Part shown: positions 1-8,586 of the stretch, piece after piece | How positions within the stretch are numbered: the stretch's first letter is position 1 | Layout: each line of letters opens with the position of its first letter | From: an uncultured Pseudomonas sp. | GTDB lineage: Bacteria; Pseudomonadota; Gammaproteobacteria; Pseudomonadales; Pseudomonadaceae | Assembly (NCBI RefSeq): GCF_913777995.1 | Contig: NZ_CAJYVE010000014.1 | Location: 28,891-92,890, forward strand | Direction: 5' to 3' | DNA length: 64,000 nucleotides | Program-made: the position numbers and the translations under genes | Notes under the pieces: generated by a model | What the model saw: only the letters and a program-made list of their open reading frames with translations | What the model was told of the DNA's origin: nothing | The model's database searches: none

Positions 1-413
1 CCGCCGGTGGAGCGCACACGCGGCAGGCGCACGCCATTGCCGAACCACTCCCGTAGCAGAGTCTGCACCGGGCCGGCAAAGTCCAGCAGGCCGACGAACA
101 CGAAAGCCAGCACGTAGGCCGGTATGGCAAACGGCAGCATCAGCGCCCAGTCGAGCCAACGCCGGCCAGGAAACTCGCAGAGGCTGGTGAGCCAGGCCAG
201 GCTGACTCCGAGCAGGGTGACGCCCACACCCACGCCCAGCACCAGGGTGAAAGTATTGCCCAGCAGGCGGCTCATCTGGGTGTCGAGCAAGTGCGACCAG
301 ATTTCCCGGTCGATGCTTTCCCAGGACAGCAACAGTACGCTGAGGGGCAGCAGCACCAACGCGGCGACGGCCAGAACCAGGGGATACCAGCGACGTTGGG
401 CGGGATGAGCCAA
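1..413 (-). CDS. Iron(III) ABC transporter permease, N-terminal part (cut by window edge)
   Basis: This frame reads off the left edge, so only about 137 N-terminal residues are visible. They begin LAHPAQRRWYP, followed by a hydrophobic helix (about 9-30), a second long helix (about 52-72) and a third (about 88-112), as in the FbpB/SfuB type of inner-membrane permease with two fused halves. It would carry Fe(III) across the inner membrane for the binding protein encoded just upstream (541-1542). I chose TTG at 413 because translation gives the usual short cytoplasmic start before helix 1; another in-frame TTG lies 18 bases upstream and no ATG is available. The ATPase gene is not in the window. 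Assignment rests on topology and the neighbour. Confidence 0.8.
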   Translation of the reverse strand, partial: MAHPAQRRWYPLVLAVAALVLLPLSVLLLSWESIDREIWSHLLDTQMSRLLGNTFTLVLGVGVGVTLLGVSLAWLTSLCEFPGRRWLDWALMLPFAIPAYVLAFVFVGLLDFAGPVQTLLREWFGNGVRLPRVRSTG

Positions 414-439
414 GTGGGAATCTCTGCGCAAAGGAACCG

Positions 440-464
440 AAACCCCAGGCGCGGCCTGGGGTTT
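440..464 (-). terminator. Intercistronic hairpin between iron-binding protein and permease genes
   Basis: Perfect inverted repeat with arms AAACCCCAGG and CCTGGGGTTT around a 5-base loop. On the minus strand it follows the binding-protein gene and is not followed by a clear T run. It may be a partial terminator or an mRNA-stabilising stem that keeps the binding protein more abundant than the permease. Confidence 0.5.
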
Positions 465-540
465 GCAGGGCGAACATTAAATCCGGTACGGGTCAGCTGG
501 GCCGCTCCTACCGGTCTAACTGACCTGTATGGGCATTAAA

Positions 541-1542
541 TCAATTCCAGCCCACGCGATCCATCATGCGGATGGCTTCGGCCTGACGCTTGCCGGCCAC
601 TTCCACGGGAATGGTGTCGGCCTTGAACGAACCCCAGCCGGCCACTTCTGCACTCGGTGGTACTTTCGGGTTGGCCGGGAACTCCTGGTTCACCCCGGCG
701 AAGATCGCCTGGGCTTCAGGGCCGGTCATCCATTCCACCAGGGCCTTGGCCGCTTCGGGGTGGGGCGCGTGACGGGTCAGGCCGATGCCCGAAAGGTTGA
801 CGTGCACGCCACGGTCGGCCTGGTTCGGCCAGAACAGCTTGACGCCCAGCTTGGGGTTCTCGGCATGCAGGCGACCGTAGTAGTAGCTGTTGACGATGCC
901 CACGTCACACTGCCCGGCATCGATGGCCTGCAATACGGCGATGTCGTCGGAGAACACGTCGGTGGACAGGTTGTTGACCCAGCCCTTGAGGATCTTCTCG
1001 GTCGCTTCGGCACCATGAGTCTCGATCAGGGTCGCGGTCAGCGACTGGTTGTAGACCTTCTTGGCCGTACGCAGGCACAGGCGGCCTTCCCAGTTCTTGT
1101 CGGCCAGCGCCTCGTAGGTGGTCAGTTCTTCGGGTTTGACCCGCGCGGTGGAGTAGGCGATGGTCCGCGCACGCAGGCTCAGGCCGGTCCAGGCATGGGT
1201 CGAGGATCGGTACTGTGGCGGGATGTTGTCGTCGATCACCTTGGAGGTGAACGGCTGCAGGATGCCCATCTGCTCGGCCTGCCAGAGGTTGCCGGCGTCC
1301 ACGGTCAGCAGCAGGTCGGCCACGCCGTTCTGGCCCTCGGCCTTGATGCGCTGCATCAAGGGCGCTTCCTTGTCGGTGATGAACTTGATCTGCACACCGG
1401 TCTTGGCGGTATAGGCATCGAACACAGGCTTGATCAGTTCGTCGATGCGCGACGAGTACACCACCACCTCGTCGGCCGCCTGGGCCGCCGGAACGAGCAG
1501 CGCCAAGGTCAGGGCGGCCAGGAGATGCTTGCTTGCCTGCAT
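541..1542 (-). CDS. Iron(III) ABC transporter periplasmic substrate-binding protein
   Basis: 333-residue protein with a clear Sec signal peptide ([22 protein letters not shown], cut before ADEVVVYSS). The mature protein begins with the typical FbpA/AfuA start [15 protein letters not shown] and contains paired tyrosines near the C-terminal half (NSYYYGRL), which in FbpA-type proteins bind Fe(III). It should deliver periplasmic ferric iron to the permease encoded downstream. The frame is open 19 codons further upstream, but the ATG at 1542 puts the signal peptide at the N-terminus. The spacer to the permease gene holds a strong hairpin (440-464). Metal specificity is inferred from the family; no clear Fur box was found upstream. 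Confidence 0.88.
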   Translation of the reverse strand: MQASKHLLAALTLALLVPAAQAADEVVVYSSRIDELIKPVFDAYTAKTGVQIKFITDKEAPLMQRIKAEGQNGVADLLLTVDAGNLWQAEQMGILQPFTSKVIDDNIPPQYRSSTHAWTGLSLRARTIAYSTARVKPEELTTYEALADKNWEGRLCLRTAKKVYNQSLTATLIETHGAEATEKILKGWVNNLSTDVFSDDIAVLQAIDAGQCDVGIVNSYYYGRLHAENPKLGVKLFWPNQADRGVHVNLSGIGLTRHAPHPEAAKALVEWMTGPEAQAIFAGVNQEFPANPKVPPSAEVAGWGSFKADTIPVEVAGKRQAEAIRMMDRVGWN

Positions 1543-1661
1543 GGGGAAGTCTCTGGTTTCGGATGAGAGGGCGAAATGGTAGTGAATCCCATTAACCACC
1601 TCAATCGAAGCCGGTGCCGAGGCGTAACCAGATATTACAAGCTGATGGAGCGTCTTTCGTC

Positions 1662-2888
1662 TCAGTTCGCGACCTTGGCCAGCTCGGGCATGTCGCCACT
1701 CAGGCCCAGCGCTTCACGCACGAACAGCGCCTTGACCTCCGGCAGGTCGTTGACCACCTTCAACCCGGTGTTGCGCAACCAGCGAATTGGCAGGCGGTCG
1801 GCCTGGAACAGGCGCTGGAAGCCCTCCATCGCCGCCATCAGGCTCAGGTTGTGCGGCATGCGTCGCCGCTCATAGCGCGCCAGCACACGCTCGTCGGCAA
1901 GGTTCTCGCCACGCGCAGCGGCATGCAGCAACACCTCGGCGAGTACGGCGGCATCCAGGAAGCCGAGGTTCACGCCTTGCCCGGCCAACGGGTGAATGGT
2001 GTGCGCGGCATCGCCGATCAGCGCCAGGCCGCGGGCGACGTAGCGCTTGGCATGACGCTGGCGTAGCGGCACGCACAGGCGCGGGTCGCAGCCCAGAACC
2101 TTGCCCAAGCGACCTTCGAAAGCGCGTTCCAGGGCCTGGCAGAACGCGCCGCTGTCCAGCGACATGAGGCGATCAGCCTGGGCCGGGGTCACTGACCAGA
2201 CGATGGAACACCAGTGCTCGCCCTCGCGCTCCAGCGGCAGGAAGGCCAGCGGGCCGTCGTCGGTGAAGCGTTGCCAGGCCGTGCGCCCATGAGGTTCGGC
2301 AGTGCGTACGCTGGTGACGATGGCGTGGTGCAGGTAATCCCATTCGCGGGTCGGCGTGCCACTGAGTCGGCGAATCGCCGAGTGCGCACCGTCGGCGCCG
2401 ATCACCAGCGGCGCGCGCAGCTGGCGGCCATCGGCCAGGGTCAGCAGCCAGTCATCGCCGGAGTGGCGCAACTGCTCCAGGCGCGCCTCGCCCAGCAGGC
2501 CGATGTCACTGTCGTGCAGGCGTTCGAGCAAGGCGTCCTGGATGACCCGGTTCTCGACGATATGGCCCAGCACTTCGGCATGCACGCTGGAGGCGCAGAA
2601 GTGGATCTGCCCGGTGCCGCTGCCGTCCCACACCTGCATCTGGCTGTAGGGGCTGAGCCGGCGCGCGGCGATGCCTTCCCAGGCCCCGAGGCGTTCGAGA
2701 ATGCGCTGGCTGGCCGCCGACAGGGCGCTGACCCGCGGTTCGAAGGCGGCCTGCGGGTCGAACGGCTTGACGCTCAGCGCACCACCGTCGACCACCAGTA
2801 CGTCCAGGCCGCTGCCTTGCAAGGCCAGGGCCAGAGCACTGCCGACCATACCGGCTCCGACGATCAGCACATCCGCACGGGTTTCCAT
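1662..2888 (-). CDS. ubiI: FAD-dependent ubiquinone-biosynthesis hydroxylase (UbiH/UbiF/VisC family)
   Basis: 408 residues with the three marks of the family: the Rossmann [10 protein letters not shown] near residue 11, the DG motif [10 protein letters not shown] near 160, and the GD motif [17 protein letters not shown] near 290, which contacts FAD. These monooxygenases hydroxylate the ring of polyprenyl phenols in ubiquinone synthesis at the inner membrane. It is the first of two paralogues in the run, 49 bases downstream of ubiH. Because pseudomonads generally use Coq7 for the C6 step, C5 hydroxylation (UbiI role) is the likely job, but VisC/UbiF labels are also used and the exact position cannot be read from sequence. 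Confidence 0.85.
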   Translation of the reverse strand: METRADVLIVGAGMVGSALALALQGSGLDVLVVDGGALSVKPFDPQAAFEPRVSALSAASQRILERLGAWEGIAARRLSPYSQMQVWDGSGTGQIHFCASSVHAEVLGHIVENRVIQDALLERLHDSDIGLLGEARLEQLRHSGDDWLLTLADGRQLRAPLVIGADGAHSAIRRLSGTPTREWDYLHHAIVTSVRTAEPHGRTAWQRFTDDGPLAFLPLEREGEHWCSIVWSVTPAQADRLMSLDSGAFCQALERAFEGRLGKVLGCDPRLCVPLRQRHAKRYVARGLALIGDAAHTIHPLAGQGVNLGFLDAAVLAEVLLHAAARGENLADERVLARYERRRMPHNLSLMAAMEGFQRLFQADRLPIRWLRNTGLKVVNDLPEVKALFVREALGLSGDMPELAKVAN

Positions 2889-2937
2889 GGTTCAGATCAC
2901 TCTTCTAGAAAAACAGGCTTTTTGGCCGCTCGGACGC

Positions 2938-4125
2938 CTAGGCGTCCGAGCGGGTCCCCAGACCCATGGCCTGGCGGGCGAACCAGCGCTTGGCCGGGGG
3001 CAGCAGGTCCAGGCCGAGCAGGCCCACGTTACGGCCGGCCACGACCCACGGCTGCGAGCTGCCGAACAGCCGGGTGACCTTGTCGGAAAAACCGACGGTC
3101 ATCTGCTGGTCCAATCGCTGGCGGTCGAGGTAACGCTGCAGGGTCGCCAGCTCGCCCGGCGGCCGGTCGCTTTCCAGCAGGGTCTCAGCCAGTGCGTCGA
3201 CGTCACGCAACGACAGATTGAAGCCCTGCCCGGCGATGGGGTGCAGGCTGTGCGCCGCGTTGCCCAGCACCACCAGGTGCGAACGCACCTGCTCTTCGGC
3301 CTCGACCAGGTTCAGCGGGTAGACATGCCGGGCACCGACCTGGCACAGCCGGCCCAGGCGGTAACCGAAAACGCCCTGCAGCTCGCTGAGGAACGCCTGG
3401 TCGTCCAGGGCCGCCAGCCGCTGGGTGTCATCGCCCTTACGGGTCCAGACCAGCGCGCAGCGGTTGTCCGGCAACGGCAACAGGGCCATGGGGCCTTGTT
3501 CGGTAAAGCGCTCGAAGGCCTGACCGTCATGCGCTTCGCTGGGGGTGATGTTGGCAATCAGCGCACTCTGCCCGTAGGGCCGCTGGCGTACGCCGATGCC
3601 CAGTTGCTCGCGCAGGCTGGAGCGCCCACCATCGGCCAGCACGGCCAGGTCACACTCCAGTTCGGTATCGTCATTGAGGGTCAGCCGGTAGCCGGCGTCC
3701 ACGGCCTGCATCTTCAGCACTTCGGCCGGCACCCGCCAGCTCACCACCTCGGGGTCCAGCGCCTGCCACAGGCACTGGCCCAGCCAGGCGTTCTCGGCCA
3801 CGTAGCCCAGCGCCGGTACACCTTCTTCGATGGCCGACAGGCGGGTCGCGCCAAAACGTCCGCGGTCGGAGACCTGGATCTGCAGGATCGGCTCGGCCCG
3901 TCGGGCGATGGCTTGCCACAGCCCCAGCCGCTCATAGACACGCCGGGTGCCGAACGACAAGGCCGAGGACCGCGCGTCGTAGCTGGGCTGAAAGCTGTCG
4001 CCCGGCGCGAAGGGTTCGATCAGCACGATCTTCCAGCCACGCTCGCGGGCACCGGCCTGCAAGGCCAGGGCCAGGCTGGCGCCGACCAGGCCGCCGCCGA
4101 TGATCGCCAGGTTGCAACGGCTCAT
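2938..4125 (-). CDS. ubiH: 2-octaprenyl-6-methoxyphenol hydroxylase UbiH
   Basis: 395-residue paralogue of the 1662-2888 gene. It has the N-terminal FAD fold (IIGGGLVGASLALALQAG), a DG-type motif (VLADGGRSSLRE, with A before D) and the GD motif (VVLGNAAHSLHPIAGQGF, with N in place of the usual D). The Asn-for-Asp change at the GD motif is common in UbiH. It hydroxylates C1 of the ring in ubiquinone synthesis. The start ATG at 4125 overlaps the stop of pepP by four bases, so pepP-ubiH-ubiI are probably co-transcribed and coupled, the order known in many gammaproteobacteria. Confidence 0.92.
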   Translation of the reverse strand: MSRCNLAIIGGGLVGASLALALQAGARERGWKIVLIEPFAPGDSFQPSYDARSSALSFGTRRVYERLGLWQAIARRAEPILQIQVSDRGRFGATRLSAIEEGVPALGYVAENAWLGQCLWQALDPEVVSWRVPAEVLKMQAVDAGYRLTLNDDTELECDLAVLADGGRSSLREQLGIGVRQRPYGQSALIANITPSEAHDGQAFERFTEQGPMALLPLPDNRCALVWTRKGDDTQRLAALDDQAFLSELQGVFGYRLGRLCQVGARHVYPLNLVEAEEQVRSHLVVLGNAAHSLHPIAGQGFNLSLRDVDALAETLLESDRPPGELATLQRYLDRQRLDQQMTVGFSDKVTRLFGSSQPWVVAGRNVGLLGLDLLPPAKRWFARQAMGLGTRSDA

Positions 4126-5456
4126 GCCACCTCCGCGCGCGCCGCAGCCATCAGCGCCTCGATCTCGGCCACGCTGCGCGGCACGTCACCGGTGAGGATC
4201 TCGCAGCCCTGCCGGGTCACCACCACATCGTCTTCGATTCGCACACCGATACCCCGCCATTTCTTCGCGACATTCTGGTTGTCTGCCGCAATATAGATTC
4301 CCGGCTCGACGGTCAGTGCCATGCCGGGTTCAAGCACGCGCCACTCACCACCGACCTTGTAGTCGCCGACATCGTGCACGTCCATGCCCAGCCAGTGCCC
4401 GGCACGGTGCATGTAGAACGCCCGGTGCGCGCCGTCTTCGATCAGTTGCGCCACGTCACCCTTGAGCAGCCCCAACTCCACCAGGCCGGCGGTGATCACC
4501 TGCACCGTGGCCTCGTGGGCCTCGTTCCAGTGCCGACCGGGCCCGATGGCGTCGAAGGCAGCCTGCTGGGCCTTGAGCACCAGTTCGTAGATCGCCTTCT
4601 GCTCGGCTGAAAAGCGGCCGCTGACCGGAAAGGTGCGGGTGATGTCGCTGGCGTAGCAGTCGATCTCGCAACCGGCATCGATCAGCACCAGGTCGCCGTT
4701 TTTCAGCGCAGCGGCGTTTTCCTGGTAATGCAGGATGCAGGCGTTGCGGCCGGAAGCGACGATGGACCCATAGGCCGGCATGCGTGCACCGCCCTTGCGG
4801 AATTCGTATTCCAGCTCGGCCTCCAGGCTGTATTCGTGCAACCCGGCGCGGCAAGCCTGCATGGCGCGTACATGGGCACGCGCCGAGACCTGCGCGGCAT
4901 AGCGCATGACCTTGACCTCGGCGGCCGATTTATACAGGCGCATGTCATGCAGCAGGTGATCCAGGGCAACGAATTCGTTCGGCGGCTGGGCGCCGAGATG
5001 AGCCTTGGAGCGGATGCTGTTGATCCACTCCATCAGGTGCCGGTCGAACTCGGCATGGCTGCCCATGGCCGAGTAGACCCGGTCCCGGCCTTCGATGAGG
5101 CCGGGCAGGATGTCGTCGATGTCATTGATGGGGAATGCGTCGTCGGCACCGTAGTCACGTACGGCGCCCTCCTGGCCGGCGCGCAGGCCGTCCCACAGTT
5201 CCCGCTCGGGGTTGCGCTCGCGGCAGAACAGCACGTACTCGCCGTATTCGCGACCCGGAATCAGCACAGCCACCGCTTCGGGTTCAGGAAAACCGGTCAG
5301 GTACTGGAAGTCGCTGTCCTGGCGGTAGACGTGCTCGACGTCACGATTACGGATGGCCACGGCCGCCGCCGGCAGGATGGCGATGCTGTTGGGCTCCATC
5401 TGCGCCATCAGGGCCTTGCGACGCCGCGCGTACTCGGCCTTCGGAATATGGATCAT
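4122..5456 (-). CDS. pepP: Xaa-Pro aminopeptidase PepP
   Basis: 444-residue pita-bread metallopeptidase that removes an N-terminal residue preceding proline. The N-terminal half is the creatinase-like domain (MIHIPKAEYARRRKALM). The C-terminal half carries the Mn ligands in order: DAGCEID...SDITRTF, the HRAGHWLGMDVHD histidine, EPGMALTVEPG, and the final Glu in GVRIEDDVVV. ATG at 5456 is the usual start; however a Shine-Dalgarno GGAGG lies 15 bases before it and only 6 bases before an in-frame TTG at 5462, so translation may begin two codons earlier. Overlaps ubiH by four bases. Confidence 0.95.
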   Translation of the reverse strand: MIHIPKAEYARRRKALMAQMEPNSIAILPAAAVAIRNRDVEHVYRQDSDFQYLTGFPEPEAVAVLIPGREYGEYVLFCRERNPERELWDGLRAGQEGAVRDYGADDAFPINDIDDILPGLIEGRDRVYSAMGSHAEFDRHLMEWINSIRSKAHLGAQPPNEFVALDHLLHDMRLYKSAAEVKVMRYAAQVSARAHVRAMQACRAGLHEYSLEAELEYEFRKGGARMPAYGSIVASGRNACILHYQENAAALKNGDLVLIDAGCEIDCYASDITRTFPVSGRFSAEQKAIYELVLKAQQAAFDAIGPGRHWNEAHEATVQVITAGLVELGLLKGDVAQLIEDGAHRAFYMHRAGHWLGMDVHDVGDYKVGGEWRVLEPGMALTVEPGIYIAADNQNVAKKWRGIGVRIEDDVVVTRQGCEILTGDVPRSVAEIEALMAAARAEVA

Positions 5457-5526
5457 CGACAAGGGACACCTCCCGTGGAGGCGCGCCGCTGCGGGCCAGC
5501 CGCAACCGGCCACGCCGGGTTGGGGA

Positions 5527-6087
5527 TCAGTGCAGGGACGGCTTGGGCTGCGCCTGGGCAGGGTCTTTCCTGACACACTCGGAGTACAGCAGCAGCGGCG
5601 CGACGCGCAGGTATTCCATGACTTCCATGTAGTCGTTTTCGCCATCCTCGGACTCTTCGAGGGCGTCCTGGACCTGGGCAATGGCAGCGAGGTCCTGCAG
5701 CACTTCGGTGGCCTCGATGCTCAGTACGCGATCGCCGGCCGCCAGGCCGAAGCCCGAGAGGAAGCCTTGGCACCACTGCCCCAGCGCAACAGCGCGTTCG
5801 GCCAGTGGTTCGTCGTCGCCGGGCAGCAGCAGGACTACGGTCATGTCTTCGCTGCTCAACTCGCCCTTGACCATTTCCTGCAGGCCGACCAGCGCCTGGC
5901 GCACGTTTTCCTGGGGCTCGGACTCCAGCAGGATAGAAGCGTCGGCAAACCAGCCTTCGCTGTCGAAACCGGCGCCAGCGCAACTGCGGCCAAGCAGGAG
6001 GCCGTGCAGTTCGGCGGGAGAGACCGGGTGGCCATTGCTGCTCAGCAGGGTGGCGAAGGCTTTGTAGGGAGAATTCGGAGTGGGCAT
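5527..6087 (-). CDS. YecA/YgfB family protein (UPF0149)
   Basis: 186-residue acidic protein beginning [15 protein letters not shown]. The motif [11 protein letters not shown] near residue 20 and the acidic C-terminal half with [20 protein letters not shown] match the UPF0149 (YgfB/YecA) family. YgfB in P. aeruginosa has been linked to control of AlpA-dependent transcription; whether this copy does so is unknown. It lies 70 bases upstream of pepP, in the ygfB-pepP-ubiH-ubiI order well known from enterobacteria, and is divergent from the zapA operon. I chose ATG at 6087; a TTG two codons earlier is less likely. Confidence 0.88.
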   Translation of the reverse strand: MPTPNSPYKAFATLLSSNGHPVSPAELHGLLLGRSCAGAGFDSEGWFADASILLESEPQENVRQALVGLQEMVKGELSSEDMTVVLLLPGDDEPLAERAVALGQWCQGFLSGFGLAAGDRVLSIEATEVLQDLAAIAQVQDALEESEDGENDYMEVMEYLRVAPLLLYSECVRKDPAQAQPKPSLH

Positions 6088-6247
6088 GGTCAACTGGTCG
6101 CCAAAGGGCGCAATGTCTAGAATGGAGGCCTTGTATCGTAGGGGCTGTTAGCGTTTCAGCACAAGCCGAAACCCTTAAAGTCCCCACCAGGCAGAATCAT
6201 CGACGGCGAAGTCGTGCCGCTCATCAGAAAGTATTCCGTGGGGACCC

Positions 6248-6457
6248 ATGCCAGACACCGATCTGCAAGCGCTGATGAACCGGTTGGAGCTGTTGCTCGA
6301 ACGGGTCGAGCAACTAAAAAGCCAAAATGCGTTCCTATTAGCTCAGGAAAAGTCCTGGCGCGAGGAACGCGCCCACCTCATCGAAAAGAACGAAATCGCC
6401 CGGCAGAAGGTCGAGTCACTGATTTCGCGCCTCAAGGCCCTGGAGCAAGACTCATGA
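6248..6457 (+). CDS. TIGR02449 family small coiled-coil protein (ZapB-like)
   Basis: 69 residues, almost entirely one predicted coiled coil: heptads of Leu run through LMNRLELLLERVEQLKSQ to SLISRLKALEQDS. The small size, coiled coil and four-base overlap with zapA suggest a cell-division accessory role, comparable to ZapB or to other ZapA partners, but function is not established here. The ATG at 6248 follows GTGGGGACC. First gene of a short operon with zapA; divergent from the YecA gene. Confidence 0.82.
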   Translation: MPDTDLQALMNRLELLLERVEQLKSQNAFLLAQEKSWREERAHLIEKNEIARQKVESLISRLKALEQDS

Positions 6458-6783
6458 GCAACGGCAACAGCGTCACCGTCCAAATCCTCGATAAGGAATA
6501 CTCGATCATCTGCCCTCAGGAAGAGCGCACCAACCTGATCAGCGCCGCCCGCTACCTGGACGGCAAGATGCGTGAGATCCGCAGCAGCGGCAAAGTGATC
6601 GGCGCGGATCGGATCGCCGTCATGGCTGCCCTGAACATTACCCACGACCTGCTGCACAAGCAGAATCTGCCCGACATGCAGGTCGGCGGCTCGACCCGCG
6701 AACAGGTCCGTGACCTGCTCGAAAAAGTCGATCTGGCCCTGGCTGGCGAGGGCGCTCCAGCACCGGATGCGTCTCGGGGCTGA
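6454..6783 (+). CDS. zapA: Cell division protein ZapA
   Basis: 109 residues starting MSNGNSVTVQILDKEYSIICPQEE, the typical N-terminal beta domain, followed by the helical part (AARYLDGKMREIRSSGKVIGADRIAVMAALNITHDLL). ZapA binds and bundles FtsZ filaments at the division ring. The start overlaps the previous stop by four bases (ATGA). The stop lies about 30 bases before the predicted 6S RNA, and the order zapA, ssrS, 5-formyltetrahydrofolate cyclo-ligase is conserved across many proteobacteria, which supports all three calls. Confidence 0.95.
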   Translation: MSNGNSVTVQILDKEYSIICPQEERTNLISAARYLDGKMREIRSSGKVIGADRIAVMAALNITHDLLHKQNLPDMQVGGSTREQVRDLLEKVDLALAGEGAPAPDASRG

Positions 6784-6808
6784 ATATTGCGTAACGTTTC
6801 TGTATACT
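6781..6808 (+). promoter_or_regulatory. Predicted sigma-70 promoter of 6S RNA
   Basis: A good -10 box TATACT (6803-6808) sits about six bases before the presumed 5' end of 6S RNA. Sixteen bases upstream is the weak -35 TGAATA, overlapping the zapA stop codon. The -10 is convincing, the -35 is not. Confidence 0.45.
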
Positions 6809-6812
6809 TGCG

Positions 6813-6992
6813 CCGCTCCCTGGAGTGTTTGCCAGTCGGTCATGTCCCTGAGCCGATACGCACAACCACGGGGGTTGCACGTCGGGGTTGGTGTGCATGT
6901 CCGCTCGACGGAAAGCCTTAAAACCTCCTGCAATCTCCACCTTGAACTTTCGGGTTCAAGGGCTACACCGACAGCGGCTCGTCGGGGAGTCC
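6813..6992 (+). ncRNA. ssrS: 6S RNA (regulator of sigma-70 RNA polymerase)
   Basis: About 180 bases with the hallmark blocks of gammaproteobacterial 6S RNA: GTCCCTGAGCCGATA (near 6844-6858), the closing stem pair CTCCC at the 5' side against GGGGAG near 6984-6989, and the 3' block GGTTCAAGGGCTACACCGAC followed by AGCGGC. The RNA folds into a long hairpin with a central bubble that mimics an open promoter and sequesters the housekeeping RNA polymerase. Position between zapA and the cyclo-ligase gene is the standard one. The ends are estimated from terminal pairing and may be off by several bases. Confidence 0.93.
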
Positions 6993-7074
6993 AGTTTTCA
7001 GCCATTGCCTGCCCTCACTGGCAGTGGCTGTTCCCCTTCCTCAGTCGAGGACCCGCCTGCATGACCAGCCGTTC

Positions 7075-7683
7075 ATGAGCCCCCCACCCGTCCTGACCCG
7101 CCCGCAATTGCGTCGCCAACTGCGCCAGGCCCGCAGAGCCCTGAGCCAGAGCCAGCAACGTGATGCTGCACGCGACCTGTACCGCCAGCTGGCCCAGCAC
7201 CCGCTGTTCCGCCGCGCCCGGCATGTCTCGCTGTACCTGGCCAATGACGGGGAAATCGACCCGCGCTGGCTGATGCGCGCAGCCCAACGTCGCGGCAAGG
7301 CCACCTACCTGCCAGTGCTGAACGCCTGGCCACGGACGAAAATGGTGTTCCAGCGGGTGCACCGGGGTGAAGCCCTGCGAGCGAACCGCTTCGGCATTCC
7401 GGAACCGCGCATCGACCGCTCGAGACAGCGTCCAGTATGGGCGCTGGACCTGGTTCTGCTGCCCCTGGTGGGCTTCGACGAACAGGGCGGTCGATTGGGC
7501 ATGGGGGGTGGTTTCTACGACCGCAGCCTGGCTTATCGCAGCCGCCGCAAGACCTGGCGCAAGCCGGTATTGCTCGGGCTGGCCCATGAATGTCAGAAAG
7601 TCGAGCGCCTGGCGATGGCCAGTTGGGATATCCCGCTGCTGGGCACGGTCTCGGACAAGCGCTGGTACTTGGCCCGGGCCTGA
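7075..7683 (+). CDS. 5-formyltetrahydrofolate cyclo-ligase
   Basis: 202 residues. Family marks are an N-terminal basic helix (LRRQLRQARRALS), the substrate-loop LPVLNAWPRTKMVFQR, and the ATP/Mg signature LPLVGFDEQGGRLGMGGGFYDR near residue 135. The enzyme converts 5-formyl-THF to 5,10-methenyl-THF using ATP and recycles folate. Directly follows 6S RNA, as ygfA does in E. coli, where processing of 6S and ygfA is linked. I chose ATG at 7075 rather than the open frame 17 codons upstream, which lies next to the RNA 3' end. Confidence 0.93.
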   Translation: MSPPPVLTRPQLRRQLRQARRALSQSQQRDAARDLYRQLAQHPLFRRARHVSLYLANDGEIDPRWLMRAAQRRGKATYLPVLNAWPRTKMVFQRVHRGEALRANRFGIPEPRIDRSRQRPVWALDLVLLPLVGFDEQGGRLGMGGGFYDRSLAYRSRRKTWRKPVLLGLAHECQKVERLAMASWDIPLLGTVSDKRWYLARA

Positions 7684-7702
7684 TGCTTACCAATCGAACC
7701 GA

Positions 7703-7789
7703 GTAGCAGCGGCTTCAGCCGCGAATGGGCAGTAAATCAGCGCATCTGCTGTGAGCGGGCGGTCTTCGTGGCTGAAGCCGCGTTCACCG
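7703..7789. repeat. Inverted REP pair
   Basis: Two convergent copies of a REP-like unit: forward GCAGCGGCTTCAGCCGCGAA near 7706 and reverse TTCGTGGCTGAAGCCGCG near 7764, each able to form a hairpin. The same core recurs at 28167, 33968, 43223 and 46955-47176. Confidence 0.75.
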
Positions 7790-7806
7790 ACTGACCCCAG
7801 GACGGC

Positions 7807-7953
7807 TCAGTTGCGGCTCACGCCCTTCTGCTGAGCGACGTGGACGGGCGCTTCAGTCTTGTTGGACCAGAGACTCTGCGCATAACCGGTGGTCACGATA
7901 CCCAAGCCGAACAAGAAAACGAGAATCCAGAGAAGATCCGGCTTGCGATTCAT
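7807..7953 (-). CDS. Small single-pass membrane protein, unknown function
   Basis: 48 residues, starting MNRKPDLLWILVFLFG and ending KGVSRN. One hydrophobic helix spans about residues 8-25, with basic residues before it, so the N-terminus should be cytoplasmic; the tail is polar. A strong Shine-Dalgarno (GGAGGG) lies seven bases before the ATG, which argues that the frame is translated. A cleavage site after YAQ (residue 25) is also conceivable, making it a short secreted peptide. I do not recognise a function; similar short proteins are annotated as hypothetical in other pseudomonads as far as I recall. It stands alone between a REP pair and the EVE-domain gene. Confidence 0.72.
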   Translation of the reverse strand: MNRKPDLLWILVFLFGLGIVTTGYAQSLWSNKTEAPVHVAQQKGVSRN

Positions 7954-8130
7954 TGATTGCCCTCCTGCAGCAAATCAATACGTTGTCGGCAGCGATGTAG
8001 ATGGTCGTGCAACAGCGGTAACTGAAAGGTGCGGCATTTTGCGATAACGTGATCCAGTACGCAAATCCTGACGTCAACCGGCTGTCGGTTTTGTCATTGC
8101 CTTGTTTTTTTCGTAACAGGAGTATGCAAC

Positions 8131-8580
8131 GTGGCCCACTGGCTGATGAAATCGGAGCCTGACGAGTTCTCGATCAGCGACCTGCAACGCCTGGGCACAG
8201 CCCGCTGGGACGGGGTACGCAACTATCAGGCACGCAACTTTCTGCGTGCCATGAATGTAGGCGATGCGTTCTTCTTCTACCACTCCAGTTGCCCGGAACC
8301 CGGCATTGCCGGTATCGGCACCATCGCTCGCGCCGCCTACCCGGACCCTACGGCCCTGGACCCCGACAGCCATTACTTCGACGCCAAGGCCAGCGCGGAA
8401 AAGAACCCCTGGAGCGCCATCGACGTTGCTTTCGAGAGCCTCTTCACCCAAGTGCTGGGGCTGGGTTACCTGAAACAGCAGAGCGCACTGGAACAGTTGC
8501 CGCTGGTGCAAAAGGGCAGCCGCCTGTCGGTGATGCCGGTGACCGCCGAACAGTGGGCGGCCATTGTCGCCCTGCGCTGA
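8131..8580 (+). CDS. EVE domain-containing protein
   Basis: 149 residues spanning a complete EVE domain (thymocyte nuclear protein THYN1 type): the start AHWLMKSEPDEFSISDL, the WDGVRNYQARNFLR segment and FFYHSSCPEPGIAGIG all match this PUA-like fold. EVE domains bind modified nucleobases in DNA or RNA, but the target here is unknown. The start is GTG at 8131, with AGGAG eight bases before it; the nearby ATG is out of frame. It converges with the FliL-like gene, with only six bases between the stops. Confidence 0.92.
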   Translation: MAHWLMKSEPDEFSISDLQRLGTARWDGVRNYQARNFLRAMNVGDAFFFYHSSCPEPGIAGIGTIARAAYPDPTALDPDSHYFDAKASAEKNPWSAIDVAFESLFTQVLGLGYLKQQSALEQLPLVQKGSRLSVMPVTAEQWAAIVALR

Positions 8581-8586
8581 ACGCCT

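Noticed and set aside
1543-1661. Fur box upstream of the iron-binding protein gene
   Set aside because: Only weak partial matches such as AATGGGATTC; no convincing 19-base site.
8131-8580. EVE-domain gene as part of an anti-phage system
   Set aside because: EVE domains occur in such systems, but here it is a stand-alone domain with no nuclease, helicase or methylase neighbour.
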